A stretch of DNA of 64,000 nucleotides from Paralithodes platypus (taxonomy: Eukaryota; Arthropoda; Malacostraca; Decapoda; Lithodidae). Of the stretch, positions 9,653 to 21,588 are shown piece by piece. The stretch lies in contig CM064485.1 of the NCBI GenBank assembly GCA_032716605.1, positions 29,601,558 through 29,665,557 of the forward strand, written 5' to 3'. The notes under the pieces were generated by a model that did not search any database, was not told where the DNA came from, and was given only the letters and a program-made list of their open reading frames with translations. Position 1 is the stretch's first letter. The number at the start of each line of letters is the position of its first letter. Made by a program: the position numbers and the translations under genes.

Positions 9653-10068
9653 CCTGGTGGTCCCTCGGATATCCACCCCCGGCAGGGTTGGGTCATTGAC
9701 ACAGGGCCCTCCCGGTCGTCATCATGCGACTGTGTCAAGAGCATTGCAACGTCCCAAAGCTGCTCGTCGGTGCAGCTTTTTCTTTAGCAATATAAGGGGA
9801 CTTCACTCTAACATCAATTCTGTACACCAATTTCTTCAAGCAGAATCCACTACTCTCCTTTTTTTGACGGAGACTCAAGTAACATCCACATCTGACACGT
9901 CTAGATTTAATTTTCCAGGTTATCAACTGCTCCAAAATTTCAGACCTAAAGGAGGTGTATGTTGCTTCGCAAAATCTGAAATTGCCCTGGAGGAGGTTAC
10001 TAGTTTCAATTGTCCCTATTTTGATTATTCTATATACAAATTAATTTCTGCTGGTAAATTTTGGTATG
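9653..10068 (+). pseudogene. LINE-beta endonuclease, N-terminal half
   Basis: Open frame into the DIRS junction. Contains FFFSNIRGLHSN (the N-terminal Asn motif), LFLTETQV (catalytic Glu) and GGVCCFAKS, then FDYSIYKLISAGKFWY at the junction. The frame runs from before 9653; the first Met used in the LINE is unclear. The protein is continued at 15874. Confidence 0.75.
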
Positions 10069-11084
10069 GGCCATAATTTTCCCGCCGGTAAGAGTGGGAA
10101 ATATTTGTTGCCTTCCAATATTAATCGTTTTACTTTCAACCGGCCCAACTTGACAGTTAGCTGAATCCAGTTGAGAGAGCCGACCAGAGACTCCCAGACT
10201 CTTCGTGTCGTAGTCAGACTGTGAAGAAACCTGAACAGTTTCCTGCGAAACCTGTTGCGATTGTCCACACTCTGACTCAGAGTGAGAGCGGCAGTGTCCC
10301 AGACCAGCCCTATCCACTGAATTACTCTTGAGGGAACAAGGTTTGACTTTACCAGATTTACCTTGAAGCCTAGAGTTTTGACATGATTTAAAATGATATT
10401 GACATGTTTTATGCATAATTGTTGTGTCTCTGCCACCACCAGCCAGTCGTCTAGATACCACAACACTCTGATTCCCTGTTTTAACAATGGCATCAGGGCT
10501 TGCCGGACTAGTTTCGTGAATAATCGAGGTGCTAGGTTCAAACCGAACGGCATCCTCTGAAAAACAAAATTTTGGTGCCTGATCCTCAAGGCCAGAAACC
10601 TTTGAAATCTTTTGTTGACCGACACGTGCCAATAGGCGTCTGTCAGGTCTAGGGAACACATCCAGCCACCCGGCGGAAGTGTTAGCCTGATTTGATGAAC
10701 TGTTAACATTCTGAAAGACTCGTTGTAAATGTGAAGATTCAGATACGACAGGTCTACGACCGGCCTCATCTGAACACTGTCCCGTTTGGGAACCAAAAAC
10801 AGTTTTGACGTGAATACAGGGTAATCTGGAGGTACCGGGATGATGACATTCTTGGCAATCATCTCCTGGACCAGCAACTCCACCTCTAATGAAACACAAT
10901 TTGCCGTTGTCGGCTGACGTAAGCGAGGTCGCCGGAGCCACTGCCAAGTGATGCCTTTGCGTGCCACCATCCGTGCCCAGGTTTTTAACGGCCATGCTTG
11001 GTGACACGTTCGGAACGACCCAGTTAGCAGACAAGGGTTCGCCGGCTGTACTTCCCTCGGTTCCTCCGGCTCTAAGATAGGCAC
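10069..11084 (-). pseudogene. DIRS reverse transcriptase, truncated before RNaseH
   Basis: DIRS RT read from a Met at 11084. Blocks: FTSKLFLVPKRD, MRPVVDLSYLN, MCSLDLTDAYWHV (palm Asp), FVFQRMPFGLNLAPRLFTK, and VLWYLDDWLVV, the LDD catalytic box typical of DIRS and related elements. WVGLVWD- and RRVWESLVGSLNW-like thumb blocks follow. The frame runs into the LINE at 10068 and stops at 10041, so the last residues are host LINE sequence. The domain itself is uninterrupted. RNaseH is absent. Confidence 0.85.
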
Positions 11085-11101
11085 TGGGAGTGAGAAAGAC
11101 T

Positions 11102-13720
11102 TTAGTTTTTTGATGGTGGGTTTGGTGGTGTTGGACGCTTCGCCGGCTGGCTGGTGTGGGCCGAAGACTGGCCCTGCCCCGGCTTATACTGGCCGCGTCC
11201 CCTCTGTCCTGAAAACCCTCTCTGTCTATGCCTGAACTGACCCAGGGGGGATTGGGAGGACTTAGGCGGAAGAAACGGCTTAGAACCCCCTGGCTGAGCT
11301 TTAGTAGGAGGCTTAGGTTTGGGGAAGTTAAATGCAGGTTTCTTAGCCTGTGCGGGACTGTGCTTCACGGCCTGTGCCATGTTAAACACTGTTCGCCATA
11401 CATCAGGGGACATTAAAGAAGGTGTAAGTACTGGGGACATTACCACCTGGTTAGCAATGCGATCAGGCAGCTTGCGAACTAATGACATCCTAAGATCCTG
11501 TCGTGCTCGCACCGCCTCAAGTAAGGCTGTGCGTATGTCACCTAAGGATTGAATTGACGACTGAAGAATCAGACGCCGGGATAATTCAACTGATCTTCGA
11601 GCATCCGCGTCTGCGATTGCCTGAGTAGACCTGAGTAAAGTCTTAGCCACCTGTTGAGAAACTATGTACTGTGAAAACAGGCGGAAAGCTTTTCCCCTTA
11701 GCCTAAATTCTCTGTCTAGGTGAGAAGGGGTAGGGGTAATGAATGGTTCCTTTAGTTCACAAAGATTAATCTTAGGGGCAGCTAAAAAAGAAAATAGAGC
11801 TGACGGAACTCCGCCGGCAGAACCTACCGGCATTGAGAACCATGAATGTGTATCCTGAGGGATCTGGTGGGAAGATTTAGAAGTGAAAGTGGTTGCAAAG
11901 TTTTGAGCCTCTACCTCCCAATCCACCCAAGGTCCTGGTCCCAACTGTCCCACCTTCAACACTGGATTAGCTGTCTCGTCTGTGACGGTCTGTAAATCTA
12001 GTTCAGGAGTAATAGCCGACAGAGCCTTAATATCATTAACCCATCCAGCTTAGACCAGTCTGAAAAAAGTTTTGAAGCTGAGGCAGGGGGTAAAGCAGGC
12101 TTAGATGCATAAACAAAATAATCCTGATGATAATAACTAGGTATAGCCTTGATATTTACGTCCAAAACATTACCCAAGGCATCCAATGCCCTTAATTTCT
12201 TAGACTTATTTCCCTGGATAAACCACTCACGTGGTACCGGGAGTTCCCCTGACAAGGTAGGCTGGGCAAGCTCTGGCTTAGAGGGGTTCAAAGGGACCCA
12301 TGACTCGTCTGGCCCATAAAGCAGGGGCATAGCTACTTTTCTAAGAGGCGCTTTGTCTAGAGGGGGTGGATTAACATCCGTAATGACCCTGACATTTGAC
12401 GTAGTGAATGCCGCCGTAGCTGGCTTAGAGCTCCCTGCCGGTGACAGAGTAGGAGGGTTAGGAATCTTAGATAAATCGATTGACGTTATCAGAGGCCGTA
12501 CCGCAGAACCTGTCAAGGGAGCCCCCAAGTCCATTCTGGGGTTTTCTCGTTGTTGATTAAAGAATTTTGATAGAGCATGAGTAAGTAACCCATCAATTTC
12601 TTGTGCTGTAACAAACTGGTTAGGTGCAGAACTTTCAGGTGAATTAGTATTATCATGGGCGGCGTCCAGGCCTGAGCCTGACCCTTGTCCCTCCCTATCT
12701 GAAATTAATGACACTTCATCTTGTTCCTCCCGATCCTCCTGAGAAGACCCCGCCGAGGCAGGGGCACCTTGTTTCCAAGATAAATCAGGGATAGAGGATG
12801 GGGTCGCCGCGTCCCTGTGGACATCGGCTACTGTGTGACTCGTATGAGTCGGACGTGGATGGTCAGACCCTGGCTGAGCAAACCGCCAAACACCGAGGCT
12901 CTGGCCTACGCTCTCTTGAGAGTCTGAAACATTCTCAATTATTGAATATCCTGAACTTTCCATTTCTAGGGTTAAAATATCAAATAGGTAAATCTTGTTT
13001 AGGGACAGGCGCTTCACTATACTCTGAGGCTGTAACAGAAACATTGTCAGGTGTAGAGGTACGATGAGATGCACTAGACTTAGTAGAATGTCGAGAGGAC
13101 TTCTTATGGGAATCCTTTTTGGAGGATTTGTGGCTACGGTGTGACCGCGAACTAGACCTAGGTTTGGAAGAATCACCACCATGGCCACTGGGGGAAGCTT
13201 CAGTCTTGCACTTCTTACTAGCCGGGGAAGAGGCCCGACTTGAAGACCGTTGTCTGAGGGGTGACCTTGACCTCGATCTCGCCTGCGACGAGGAGGTGGC
13301 TGCCGGGGGAGTAGGCTCTCTCGGGCGTTTAAACGTATCCACAGACGATACAGAACCCTGGCTAGTCTCTGTCGGCTTAAAACCCCTTACTCTAGAGGTA
13401 CGTTTAGGGGGAGGGTGCTCTGACAGCAACTTATCCCAAAGTGGGACGTTGTCACATTGAAGTGACTTATGTGCGACAATGGTAGTATAGGCCGACATTT
13501 GTTGTCTGACCTCTCTCAACGCTACCGCCGCGGTCTTGTCATTGTCACACAGGACTTTATTGGCTAATTGGGAGCAAAATGAACAATTAAGTGTAACCCA
13601 GAGACCCCTTGAATGGTCTAGACATCTAACACACCTTATGCAAAGGGTATGCGTAAAAATTGGGATACCCGCGCAAGTAGGGGTAATGCACAGGGCAAAA
13701 ACTGGGGCCACATTAGCCAT
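11102..13720 (-). pseudogene. DIRS gag-like ORF with two frameshifts
   Basis: One long coding region now in three overlapping frames: 13720-12980, 13188-11998 and 11962-11102. The first has a Cys/His-rich N-terminus (CITPTCAGIP, CVRCLDHSRG) and then an Arg/Ser- and Lys/Ser-rich stretch (SQARSRSRSPLR), as usual for DIRS gag. The frame changes near 13000 (after KQDLP) and near 12020-12035 (after DWSKLDG, resuming as VNDIKALSAITPEL). The third part ends in a Gly/Arg/Pro-rich tail. It packages element RNA, by analogy; not verified. Confidence 0.7.
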
Positions 13721-15534
13721 GACAGAGACTGGTGTGAGGAACTACCGCCGGGTCTGTATTGGTCCGCCGGAGCTCAGCTCTGGAAAAATAAAGAAAAATT
13801 TCCAGGAATTAATGCTCATAAGGTTAACCCAAGTGTTCGCATACAAGTGTTAATAACCCGCCGGGTAACGGGATGCAAAGACACAGCTAACACATCTCGC
13901 CACGCGGCTGGGTGTAAAGAGGCTAAACAAATCTTCTTAGCTAAAGAACATGAAGAATACCCTCTGATATAATGGTCCAGTATGGCACTTATAGTCTGTA
14001 GGAGGTGGTGACTGTCTCAAGATTCAATTTTGTAACAAAGCCCCCCCTCATAAAGACGCCGGCCCTTGAAATATTTTAGTAGAATAGCCCAGGGCAGGAA
14101 TATACGAGATCTGATTTTTTAACGAATTGTCCCAAACGATCGTCGTAAAAATAGAAGGCGGCGATACTGAAAGTATCACCCAATTAAGGTTAATCGAAAT
14201 TGAATTTGTTTATAAATTCCTTAGTTCCTTTACTTAGGGGCACCCGCCGGGTGTGGAAATCGATTTGGTTAAACCTCACTGATCCTTCAATTGCCGTAAG
14301 AGTAAAGGCAGCGATACACAGAGTATCACTCAAATGGATTGGTTAACTATAAGAGACCTAAGTCGTTTTATCCCACCCTGCTCAGGTGCACCCGCCGGGT
14401 GAGAAGTCTAAAAGTTAACCCCACAAGTTCCTGACCCCACTTCTTTGTAAAAGATCGCCGGGGAGGAACGCCTAAACAACAGCTAGGTTTTCCCTGTGGT
14501 TGTCGTAAACCAGGTAGAAAAACCTATAAAAAAACGAGTGTTCTCAAGAACGTCGTTTCTTTATATATAACTAAATATATATGTAAGGATGGGTACAGCC
14601 ATCCCGCCGGGAATTTTAAAGGAGGCCTGAAACCAGGCACCCACAGAGACGCAGTCCTGGAGAGCCACAGACACCTCCCCTCGCCGGGGAACCAGCCAGA
14701 GTTAAAAACCACGTGTGGCCCAACACTGCTCATCGGTCAGGATTTTTCATGGTGAAACCGAGAAAAACCCGCCGGAAGGCAAACCCCACCCAGAACAGAC
14801 ACCATCTGAACAATACGACACGAGGAGAGACACGCACGACTAACCAAGGTCACAACATAATCCGTGGAATTAGCCAATACACAACTAAACCAGGAAACAA
14901 ATATAGTCCGAGGAATTAGCCAATACACAACTAAAACCCGGATACACATGACACAGTAGGGCATATTTAAAAATAAATAATAACACTAGACATGTGGCAA
15001 AGCTACGAGCGGCTGGCTAGGCCTAGGTAGACGGCATGAAAATAGTTGAAATATAAACACACACTGGAATATCACAACAGGAACCACCGCCAACACACCA
15101 CCGAAGCGATAACTTCCCAACCCCGGGAAGCCTGACACGGACCCAGAAAAAACTTCACTAAGTGAAGAAAAATACGCTGGGAACGTCAGCAAACACACAG
15201 CTTACCTCATCAGAAGGATAAAAGGCAGCAATAATTAACGCGTAATGAAAGCCGCCTGCATCACCAACTAACCCAACTGTGAAAAGATCACGTGTCCACA
15301 ACAGGACCACGAGGGTACATCCGAAATAGATGCCCCATACATACGACCCAAAATACATTGCACTGCGGGCAACCAGCCCAGGACACTCCTGCTACGCCTA
15401 TCCTAACCTTACTCGATACATCCCAGAGTAAACAAATGAGAAAAAACTCACTAGGGACGCCACGAATGCGGAACCAGCGGAGCCTGAAAGGTACGTCCGG
15501 GCAGGCTGAGCGCAGAGCAAAGAAGGAGGAATGA
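13721..15534 (-). other. DIRS 5' leader rich in CCGCCGG motifs
   Basis: About 1.8 kb between the terminal repeat and gag, without a convincing gene. Between 13740 and 14780 the heptamer CCGCCGG or a close variant occurs about nine times, several as CACCCGCCGGGTG-like palindromes (14240, 14390). Small frames on the minus strand at 15158-15358 and 14524-14733 have no recognisable domain. Confidence 0.6.
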
Positions 15535-15873
15535 CGCCTGATTCAGCGTCTGGTCAGAAATCCACACAAGTACATCCACGATATGATGGAAAGCTTATTG
15601 GATAGTTATTCTTATTTTCTTTTTGTTTTTATTTTTTACGAAGTTTTTTCGTAGTGAGAACCCAATTCATAATGACTGAAGCCATGAGTGAGGTCGCGTG
15701 CGCTCATGATGAAGGCTCCTCAGTTTTTAAATGCTCTGCGCGGTAGATTCAAACTACGGCGGATTAGTGTTTGAAGAGGATGCCTTATGTAATAGGCATG
15801 TTCGTCAATGATTACGGGGCCACTACTAAATATTAGGTTTTCTTTATCTCCTTACAGGAGTCAAACCTATAAT
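15535..15873 (-). repeat. DIRS left terminal repeat
   Basis: Outer end of the minus-strand DIRS element, matching 4633-4981. The element begins ATTATAGGTTTGACTCC on the minus strand at 15873. The first about 70 bases also match the foldback at 1155-1226. Confidence 0.8.
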
Positions 15874-16663
15874 GTTGCATCTACCGTTCCCCAAATACTC
15901 CTCCAGAGCAAAGTCTTTTGATTCTCTGTCCTCACAACTCAGTGTCCTCAACTTAAATGCTTCTTCTGAAATCACTGTGTTGGGTGATTTTAATGTCCAT
16001 AATGTTGAATGGCTCACTCATTGAGCCAGGACTGATGATGCTGGTCTTGAATGTGAGCTATTTGCAGACTCATTTAATCTCACTCAACTAGTCAACCAAC
16101 CCACCCGTGTACCAGATAATCCTAATCATAATTCCCACCTACTGGACTTATTTTTAACAACCAATTCAGAAAATTATGATGTTACAGTGAGGTCCCCGCT
16201 TGGATCTTCTGATCACTGTCTGATACAGGCCACCTGTCTATCAGCTACCACACCTTCCCACTCTGAACCTGTTTTGGTGACTAAATGGCATTACAATAGG
16301 GCAGACTGGGAGGGTCTTCAAGGTTTCTTTATTGATATTCCCTGGACCTCTTTATTTTCTAATGATGCACACTCCACCTTGAGCCACATACAAGATTTTG
16401 TAAAAATTGGAATGGGAACTTTTATTCCTCATCAAAAGTACAGTAAAAGATCTAATTCACCTAAATGGTTTGACCATAATTGTGCTAGAGTAACTGAACA
16501 AAAAGCAATAGCCTACAATGCATACACAAGATCAAAAACACATGAAGCCTTTAATTACTTTAGAAACATCAGAAATCATGCCAAAACTGTATTAAACCTA
16601 ACTAAATCAAACTTTCTCCACACGCAGGAAAATAAACTTCTAAATAATCCAAATGATAACTAA
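15874..16663 (+). pseudogene. LINE-beta endonuclease, C-terminal half, and linker
   Basis: Begins with GCIYRSPNTPPE in phase with the left half, shifts frame near 15905-15915, then reads ITVLGDFNVHNVEWL (about 15970-16010), a stop at 16021-16023, LLDLFLTTNSENYD and SDHCLIQATC (about 16207). The YRSPN, GDFN and SDH motifs identify it. The linker to the RT stops at 16663. Confidence 0.75.
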
Positions 16664-18420
16664 TATTTTGGTCTACTCTTAACTCATTCAAATCCAACTT
16701 CACAACTGCTTCATCCATTCCACCATTAAAATCTCCGACTGGCAATCTTGTAAGTGACCCACGAGGTAAAGCTAACCTTCTTGCGGATATTTTCTCCACC
16801 AACTCAACCTTAGATGAAATAAATCAAGATGTCCCTGTACTTAATTTTAATTCGCCTGAAATTCCCTCACTTAAGATCCACACCAGACATGTCAAAACTA
16901 TTTTGCAGAATCTCTCAGTAGATAAGGCTCCTGGTCCAGATGAAATTCCTCCAATAGTACTTAAGAATTGCTCCTTGGTGCTCGCTCCTGTATTGGCAAA
17001 TTTTTTCCGTCTATGTACTCATACCTCATGCTTCCCAGTACCCTGGAAAGAAGCAAACATCCATCCAGTTCCTAAAAAAGGTTCCTCTTCAGATCCATCA
17101 AACTACAGACCAATAGCTATAACTTCCACTCTTGGTAAAGTCTTTGAAATTATATTAAATAATCACATAATTAAGAATCTTGAGAATAAGAAATTAATCA
17201 GTGATAGGCAATATGGTTTTAGACAATGTCGATCAACTGCAGACATTCTTTGCCTTCTTACGCATCAAATCAACCAAGCTACAGACCAACATGGTGAAAC
17301 ACATACAATAGCACTGGATATATCAAAGGCATTTGATTGAGTCTGGCATCAATCCTTATTGTCGAAGATGTCACACTACGGCCTTGCATCATTAGTTCCA
17401 CTAATTTCTTCTTATCTTCATAACAGAAAAATACGTGTGGTGGTATGTGGCCTTTATTCTCAATTTCACTCAATAAATGCTGGTGTTCCCCAGGGATCAG
17501 TTTTGGCCCCAACTCTGTTCCTCATTCATATCAATGATCTCATATCTACCACTCATAATCCAATACATTCCTACGCAGATGACAACACTCCACAGTTCCT
17601 TCACATTTACCAATTCTTTCAACCCAACCCGATCTTATAAATTCAAAAATAAACACTGCAATTTCTCTGAACCAGGACCTTTCTAGAATTGAAGAATGGG
17701 GACAAAAGAATCTAGTTTCCTTTAATGCACAGAAAACCAAGTACATTCAATTTTCTAACCGACAGAATCTTACTGACTCCCATATATTTTTTAATGATGT
17801 AAATATTCCCACTTCCCCTAGTATTGACATTCTCGGTGTAACATTAACTACTAACTTGAGCTGGACACATTATGTTAGAAGCATTGCTAAGAATGCCTCT
17901 AAAAAACTGGGACTCCTGTACAGACTTCGAGAATTCTTCACTGACAAGCAGTTGACCGTAATATATAAAAGTCATGTGCGTTCTCAGATGGTTTACTGTT
18001 CACCTCTGTGGAGTGGAAGTGGAGTGGTTGCATTGAGGCAGTTGGACAAAATTCAAAATAAAGCTATTAGATTAATCAATAACCCTGCAATCACACAGGA
18101 CCTTCCTATATTATCCATACGAAGAAACGTTGCATCCCTTGCATTATTCTACAGATATTTTCACAGCAATTGTTCCGAGGAACTTGCTTCAATTGTGCCG
18201 CCTCTCCACATCTTTCCCCGTAGAACTAGGGCAGCTGAGAGCGCCCATGAATTTACACTTTCTCCTCCACAATGCAGAACTTCTGCTTATCAAAATTCAT
18301 TTATCCCTAGAACTACTACTCTTTGGAATTCACTTCCCTCGAATTGCTTTCCACAAACTTACAATCTACAAATGTTTAAATCCAGTTGTTACAAACATTT
18401 TATGAATGGAGGATGCCTTT
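16664..18420 (+). pseudogene. LINE-beta reverse transcriptase and C-terminal region, broken
   Basis: RT blocks: DKAPGPDEIPPIVLKN (about 16921-16970), NYRPIAITSTLGKVFE, ISDRQYGFRQCRSTAD, IALDISKAFD followed by a stop at 17338-17340, NAGVPQGSVLAPTLF, HSYADD (catalytic, about 17560-17583). Two frameshifts follow before the frame at 17856-18422, which carries LGLLYRLREFFTDKQL, RSQMVYCSPLWSGSG and the C-terminal TLWNSLPSNCFP. It ends just before the A-tail. Clearly inactive. Confidence 0.8.
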
Positions 18421-18476
18421 AGGCACATGGACCTTTTTGTTTTATCTGTGTTTTTCCTTCCTCCGTTCATTGTCTC

Positions 18477-18504
<28 letters not shown>

Positions 18505-18507
<3 letters not shown>

Positions 18508-19765
18508 CAGTGTCGGAAGCTTCAGTGTCCTCAACCTCTGCTCATAGCCTGCGTTCTTCAACGTTGGTACTAGCTTGCTAGCTCTCCTCTGCACTTTCTC
18601 CACTGCTTCTATATCCTTTACCATATATGGAGCCCACACCTGGTTCGCATATTGCAGGTGCGGCCTAACAAGCGCTGTATAGAGATTCCTGAAGATTTCT
18701 TCGTCAAGTGACACAAATGTCCTCCTTATCAGCCCTCCAATTCTATTGGCTTTGGTTATCTTTTCTGCTAAATGTTCTGAGAAATTTAAATTATTGTCTA
18801 TCACTACTCCTATATCCTTTTCTGCATTCACTTCCTCCATCGCTTCATACATACTGTATCCTACCTTGTCTATCTTGCTTGTCCGCATGTACTTGCATTT
18901 TTTTTTGGATGAAAAGGCATTAACCAATGTTCAGACCATCCCTTCATGCCCTCCACATCTCCTTGAAGCAAACCCACATCTTCCTTACTCCTCACTCTTC
19001 TATACAGCTTAGTGTCATCCGCATACAGGTATATCTCACTTCCATTAGTTATAACTTCAGGTAAGTCGTTGATAAATATAACGAACAGTAGTGGTCCCAA
19101 CACAGATCCCTGATGTACCCCACTTGTAATTTCCCTCCACCCCGAGCCTATTCCATTCACCAGTACCCTCTGTCTCGGATCTTTCAGGAAGGGTGCTATC
19201 CATTTCACACATTTCTCCCCTATATTATAGCTTCTAACTTTCTCTATTAACCTTTTATGTGGGACATTATCGAAGGCCTTCATAAAATCGCAATATACCA
19301 CATCTATAACATCACCATCCTCCAGAATTTGCATCCAATCATCTACCACCTTAATTAGCTGTAGTGCCGTCGACCTCCCCGGCAAGAATCCGAACTGTCT
19401 CCCACTGAAAAGTTGGTTTGATTTCATATGCTCCATTATTCCTTCTCTAATTACCGTTTCCATTAGTTTACACACAACACTTGTCAAACTGACTGGTCTA
19501 TAATTTCCTGGGTCATTTATCTTTCCCTTCTTAAATATAGCTGTTATGTTCGCCTCTCTCCAGTCCATCGGGATTTGTCCTGTATTAAAAGATACCTCAA
19601 ATAAAAAATGTAATGGCTCTACTAACATCTCACCTCCTTCCTTTATGATTCTTGGATGTATCCCATCCGGTCCCGGGGACTTACTTCTGTTCATTTTTTC
19701 TATAGCCCTTCTTATTCTAGCATGGGAAAACTCTATTAGTTCTAGTGCCGGTGCCTGTTTGATGG
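18505..19765 (-). pseudogene. CR1-like reverse transcriptase
   Basis: Minus-strand RT with RSKSPGPDGIHPRIIKE, ANITAIFKKG, NYRPVSLTSVVCKLME, QFGFLPGRSTALQL, VVYCDFMKAFDNVPH (palm Asp), GVHQGSVLGPLLF and EIYLYADDTKLY (catalytic). A T-run at about 18900-18907 shifts the frame, after which NAEKDIGVVIDNNLNFSEH and RNLYTALVRPHLQYANQVW follow. The coding is cut at 18505 by the LINE-beta A-tail and upstream at 19765 by the LTR-like insert. Confidence 0.85.
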
Positions 19766-21588
19766 TGTGACGCTCACCGCTTCCCCCAGAACCGCATGGC
19801 TTACTCGCTAGGACTCGCCAGGGCAGAGAATATAGCTACAGTCTACCTATCATTGTGTACTTTCCTTCTCGAGAAAGCTTGTGTTGCAGACAGTTCAGAA
19901 CTGTTCTTTATTTTCGTCTGTCACAATCCTTTCTATTTTATTTAGTCAATTGAAAGTATTGTGTTAAGTAGTTGAATGATGGGAAGGCGAGCGGGAGAGA
20001 GAGAGAGAGAGAGACCAGGTGGTGAGACTTGGTGGTGAGTGTGGCGCGTGGCTGGCCCCCTTACATAGGCCTCGCGGGATTCGTTGCCTCCTGCCTAACA
20101 CTGCCTACTAGGCGGCTGCTTACTGGGCGACTGTCGCGCGCCCCTCGTGCCATTCCTGCGAACTGGGACTCCAGCCATGCGGTCCCTGGGAATATCCTTG
20201 TCAGATCCGTCCCAGACAGCATACTCTAAGCATCTCCCATGAACTGTTCCACACTCTTGTCTTAGAACCTTTCTCTCCTACTGCCTCTTATCATTTCCAC
20301 TACTTCCTCACCTTTTATTTAATATCAATCCCCCTCTGGTTCTCTGCATCCACACCTTGAATTGGTGGCCAGACTGTATTATATGCTGGATCTCACATTT
20401 CTTATGTACTAGGCTAAGGTTGAAGAGAGTCGTTGTCTTTTTGGGAGATTGTATTGCTCGGACTGTCTCCATCAATCACTAGTGTTTCTACAGGGTTAAA
20501 TAATGCTAGACTAGGGATCAGGTACCTTGCTGTTGGTGTTTTCACTGTGTGTAGGCTACTTTTGAGCTACACGACACTATGGATTCTGTGGGTTACCTGG
20601 GTGGACCTTTTGTCTGTGTACCTTGGAGTTTAGACTGTGTAGTGCGTGAGGGCTGCTTGCCTAATCCACCCAACACTGTTCTAACTCTATTTGCTTTTAC
20701 TTTTGAGGGTCGCCGGGAGGATACTCGATACTTGTGATCGAGAATCCTCAAGAGAGCACCCTTCATATTAACGTAATCAGGCCGCACAGACCCAAGGTCC
20801 ACACTAGGCTAGGAGCTGCCTTGCTCCACCAGAATTCTGTACCTTTGCGCATCCCAGCTAGACTTTATTAACCCGGGTAGACATTAGCTGGATTAGATCA
20901 TATACTCTTTTATGCATACCCCTTATTTTTACACAAGCATTTTGAGGTCTAGGTTGCTGTAGAGAGACACAACCAGCATAGACCGGTTTTGTTAATAGGA
21001 GTACTACTTTTTCGTGGCGAGCATTATTACTGTTGCACCGCTTATAATATTCTTGTGTCCAATAACATTATAGGTCCAGCCTTTTTGTGTATTTAGCCTA
21101 CACAGGCATTGTCCTGCCTCCTGCTATTTTGTGGTTCCATTTCCGATACGTTCTTCTTAGTAGCATCCGACATTATTCAGAAGATTTCTTGTTCGGTGCT
21201 TGAGGACTTTACAACACTTTCTTTTCATAAAGGAGTGACAGATATTATTGATTAAGTAACGTTAAGTAAACCTTCTTCTTGTTTGCATTAGATCACTCTT
21301 GTGATTTAATTAAGTTAACTATCTTTTCCTTATGTACCATAACTAAGCAACCATATGTTATAGGTAATAGGCTGTTTCAGAGAACATCAGCCTATAGTAG
21401 AAGCACATAGATACTGAGAGTTAAGATACCCCGCTATCGCAGATATAACTCTGGAGGGTATAATTATGTGTTCTTTGTTCGACGGGATTATATATCAGGG
21501 GTTGGATCTAGCGTTTCCGTTTTTGCATTTATGCCAGTCTAGTCCAATGTATAAGAGCCACTGATTTATACGAGACCCGATCGTAACA
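19766..21588. mobile_element. Solo-LTR-like insert with 4-bp target duplication
   Basis: An 1823-bp unit beginning TGTGACG and ending CGTAACA (TG...CA, imperfect 7-bp inverted ends), flanked by ATGG at 19762-19765 and 21589-21592. Setting aside the unit and one ATGG rejoins the CR1 frame (VPTIP then IKQAPALELIEF). It has no internal second copy of its ends and no pol frame, so a solo LTR is the best reading. The strand cannot be fixed. A TATATAT-containing stretch lies near 21488. Confidence 0.7.

Larger units (their letters stand above)
10069..15873 (-). mobile_element. DIRS retrotransposon, 3'-truncated, inside LINE-beta
   Basis: Minus-strand DIRS element with, in order, a terminal repeat (15873-15535), a long leader (15534-13721), gag (13720-11102) and the first part of the RT (11084 to 10069). 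RNaseH, methyltransferase if any, recombinase and the second terminal repeat are missing. The host LINE frame resumes in phase at 10068/15874, so no target sequence seems lost. It is the same family as the plus-strand copy at 1-4981, judged from the shared terminal repeat. Confidence 0.8.
9653..18504 (+). mobile_element. LINE-beta: poly(A) non-LTR retrotransposon, split by a DIRS element
   Basis: Plus-strand LINE inserted in the CR1 element. Left part 9653-10068 holds the start of the endonuclease; right part 15874-18504 holds the rest of the endonuclease, linker, RT, C-terminal region and a 26-base poly(A) at 18479-18504. Between them lies the DIRS element, and the frame resumes across it (FWY then GCIYRSPN). 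No clear target duplication: the CR1 flanks GAGCAAA and TGCCAGTG meet directly, so any duplication is at most three A's. Frameshifts and stops make it inactive. A second copy of the family's 3' end lies at 23841-24692. Confidence 0.8.

Noticed and set aside
10030..11034. 334-codon frame overlapping the DIRS RT
   Set aside because: Another frame of the same strand; the frame with MCSLDLTDAYWHV and YLDDW is clearly the coding one.
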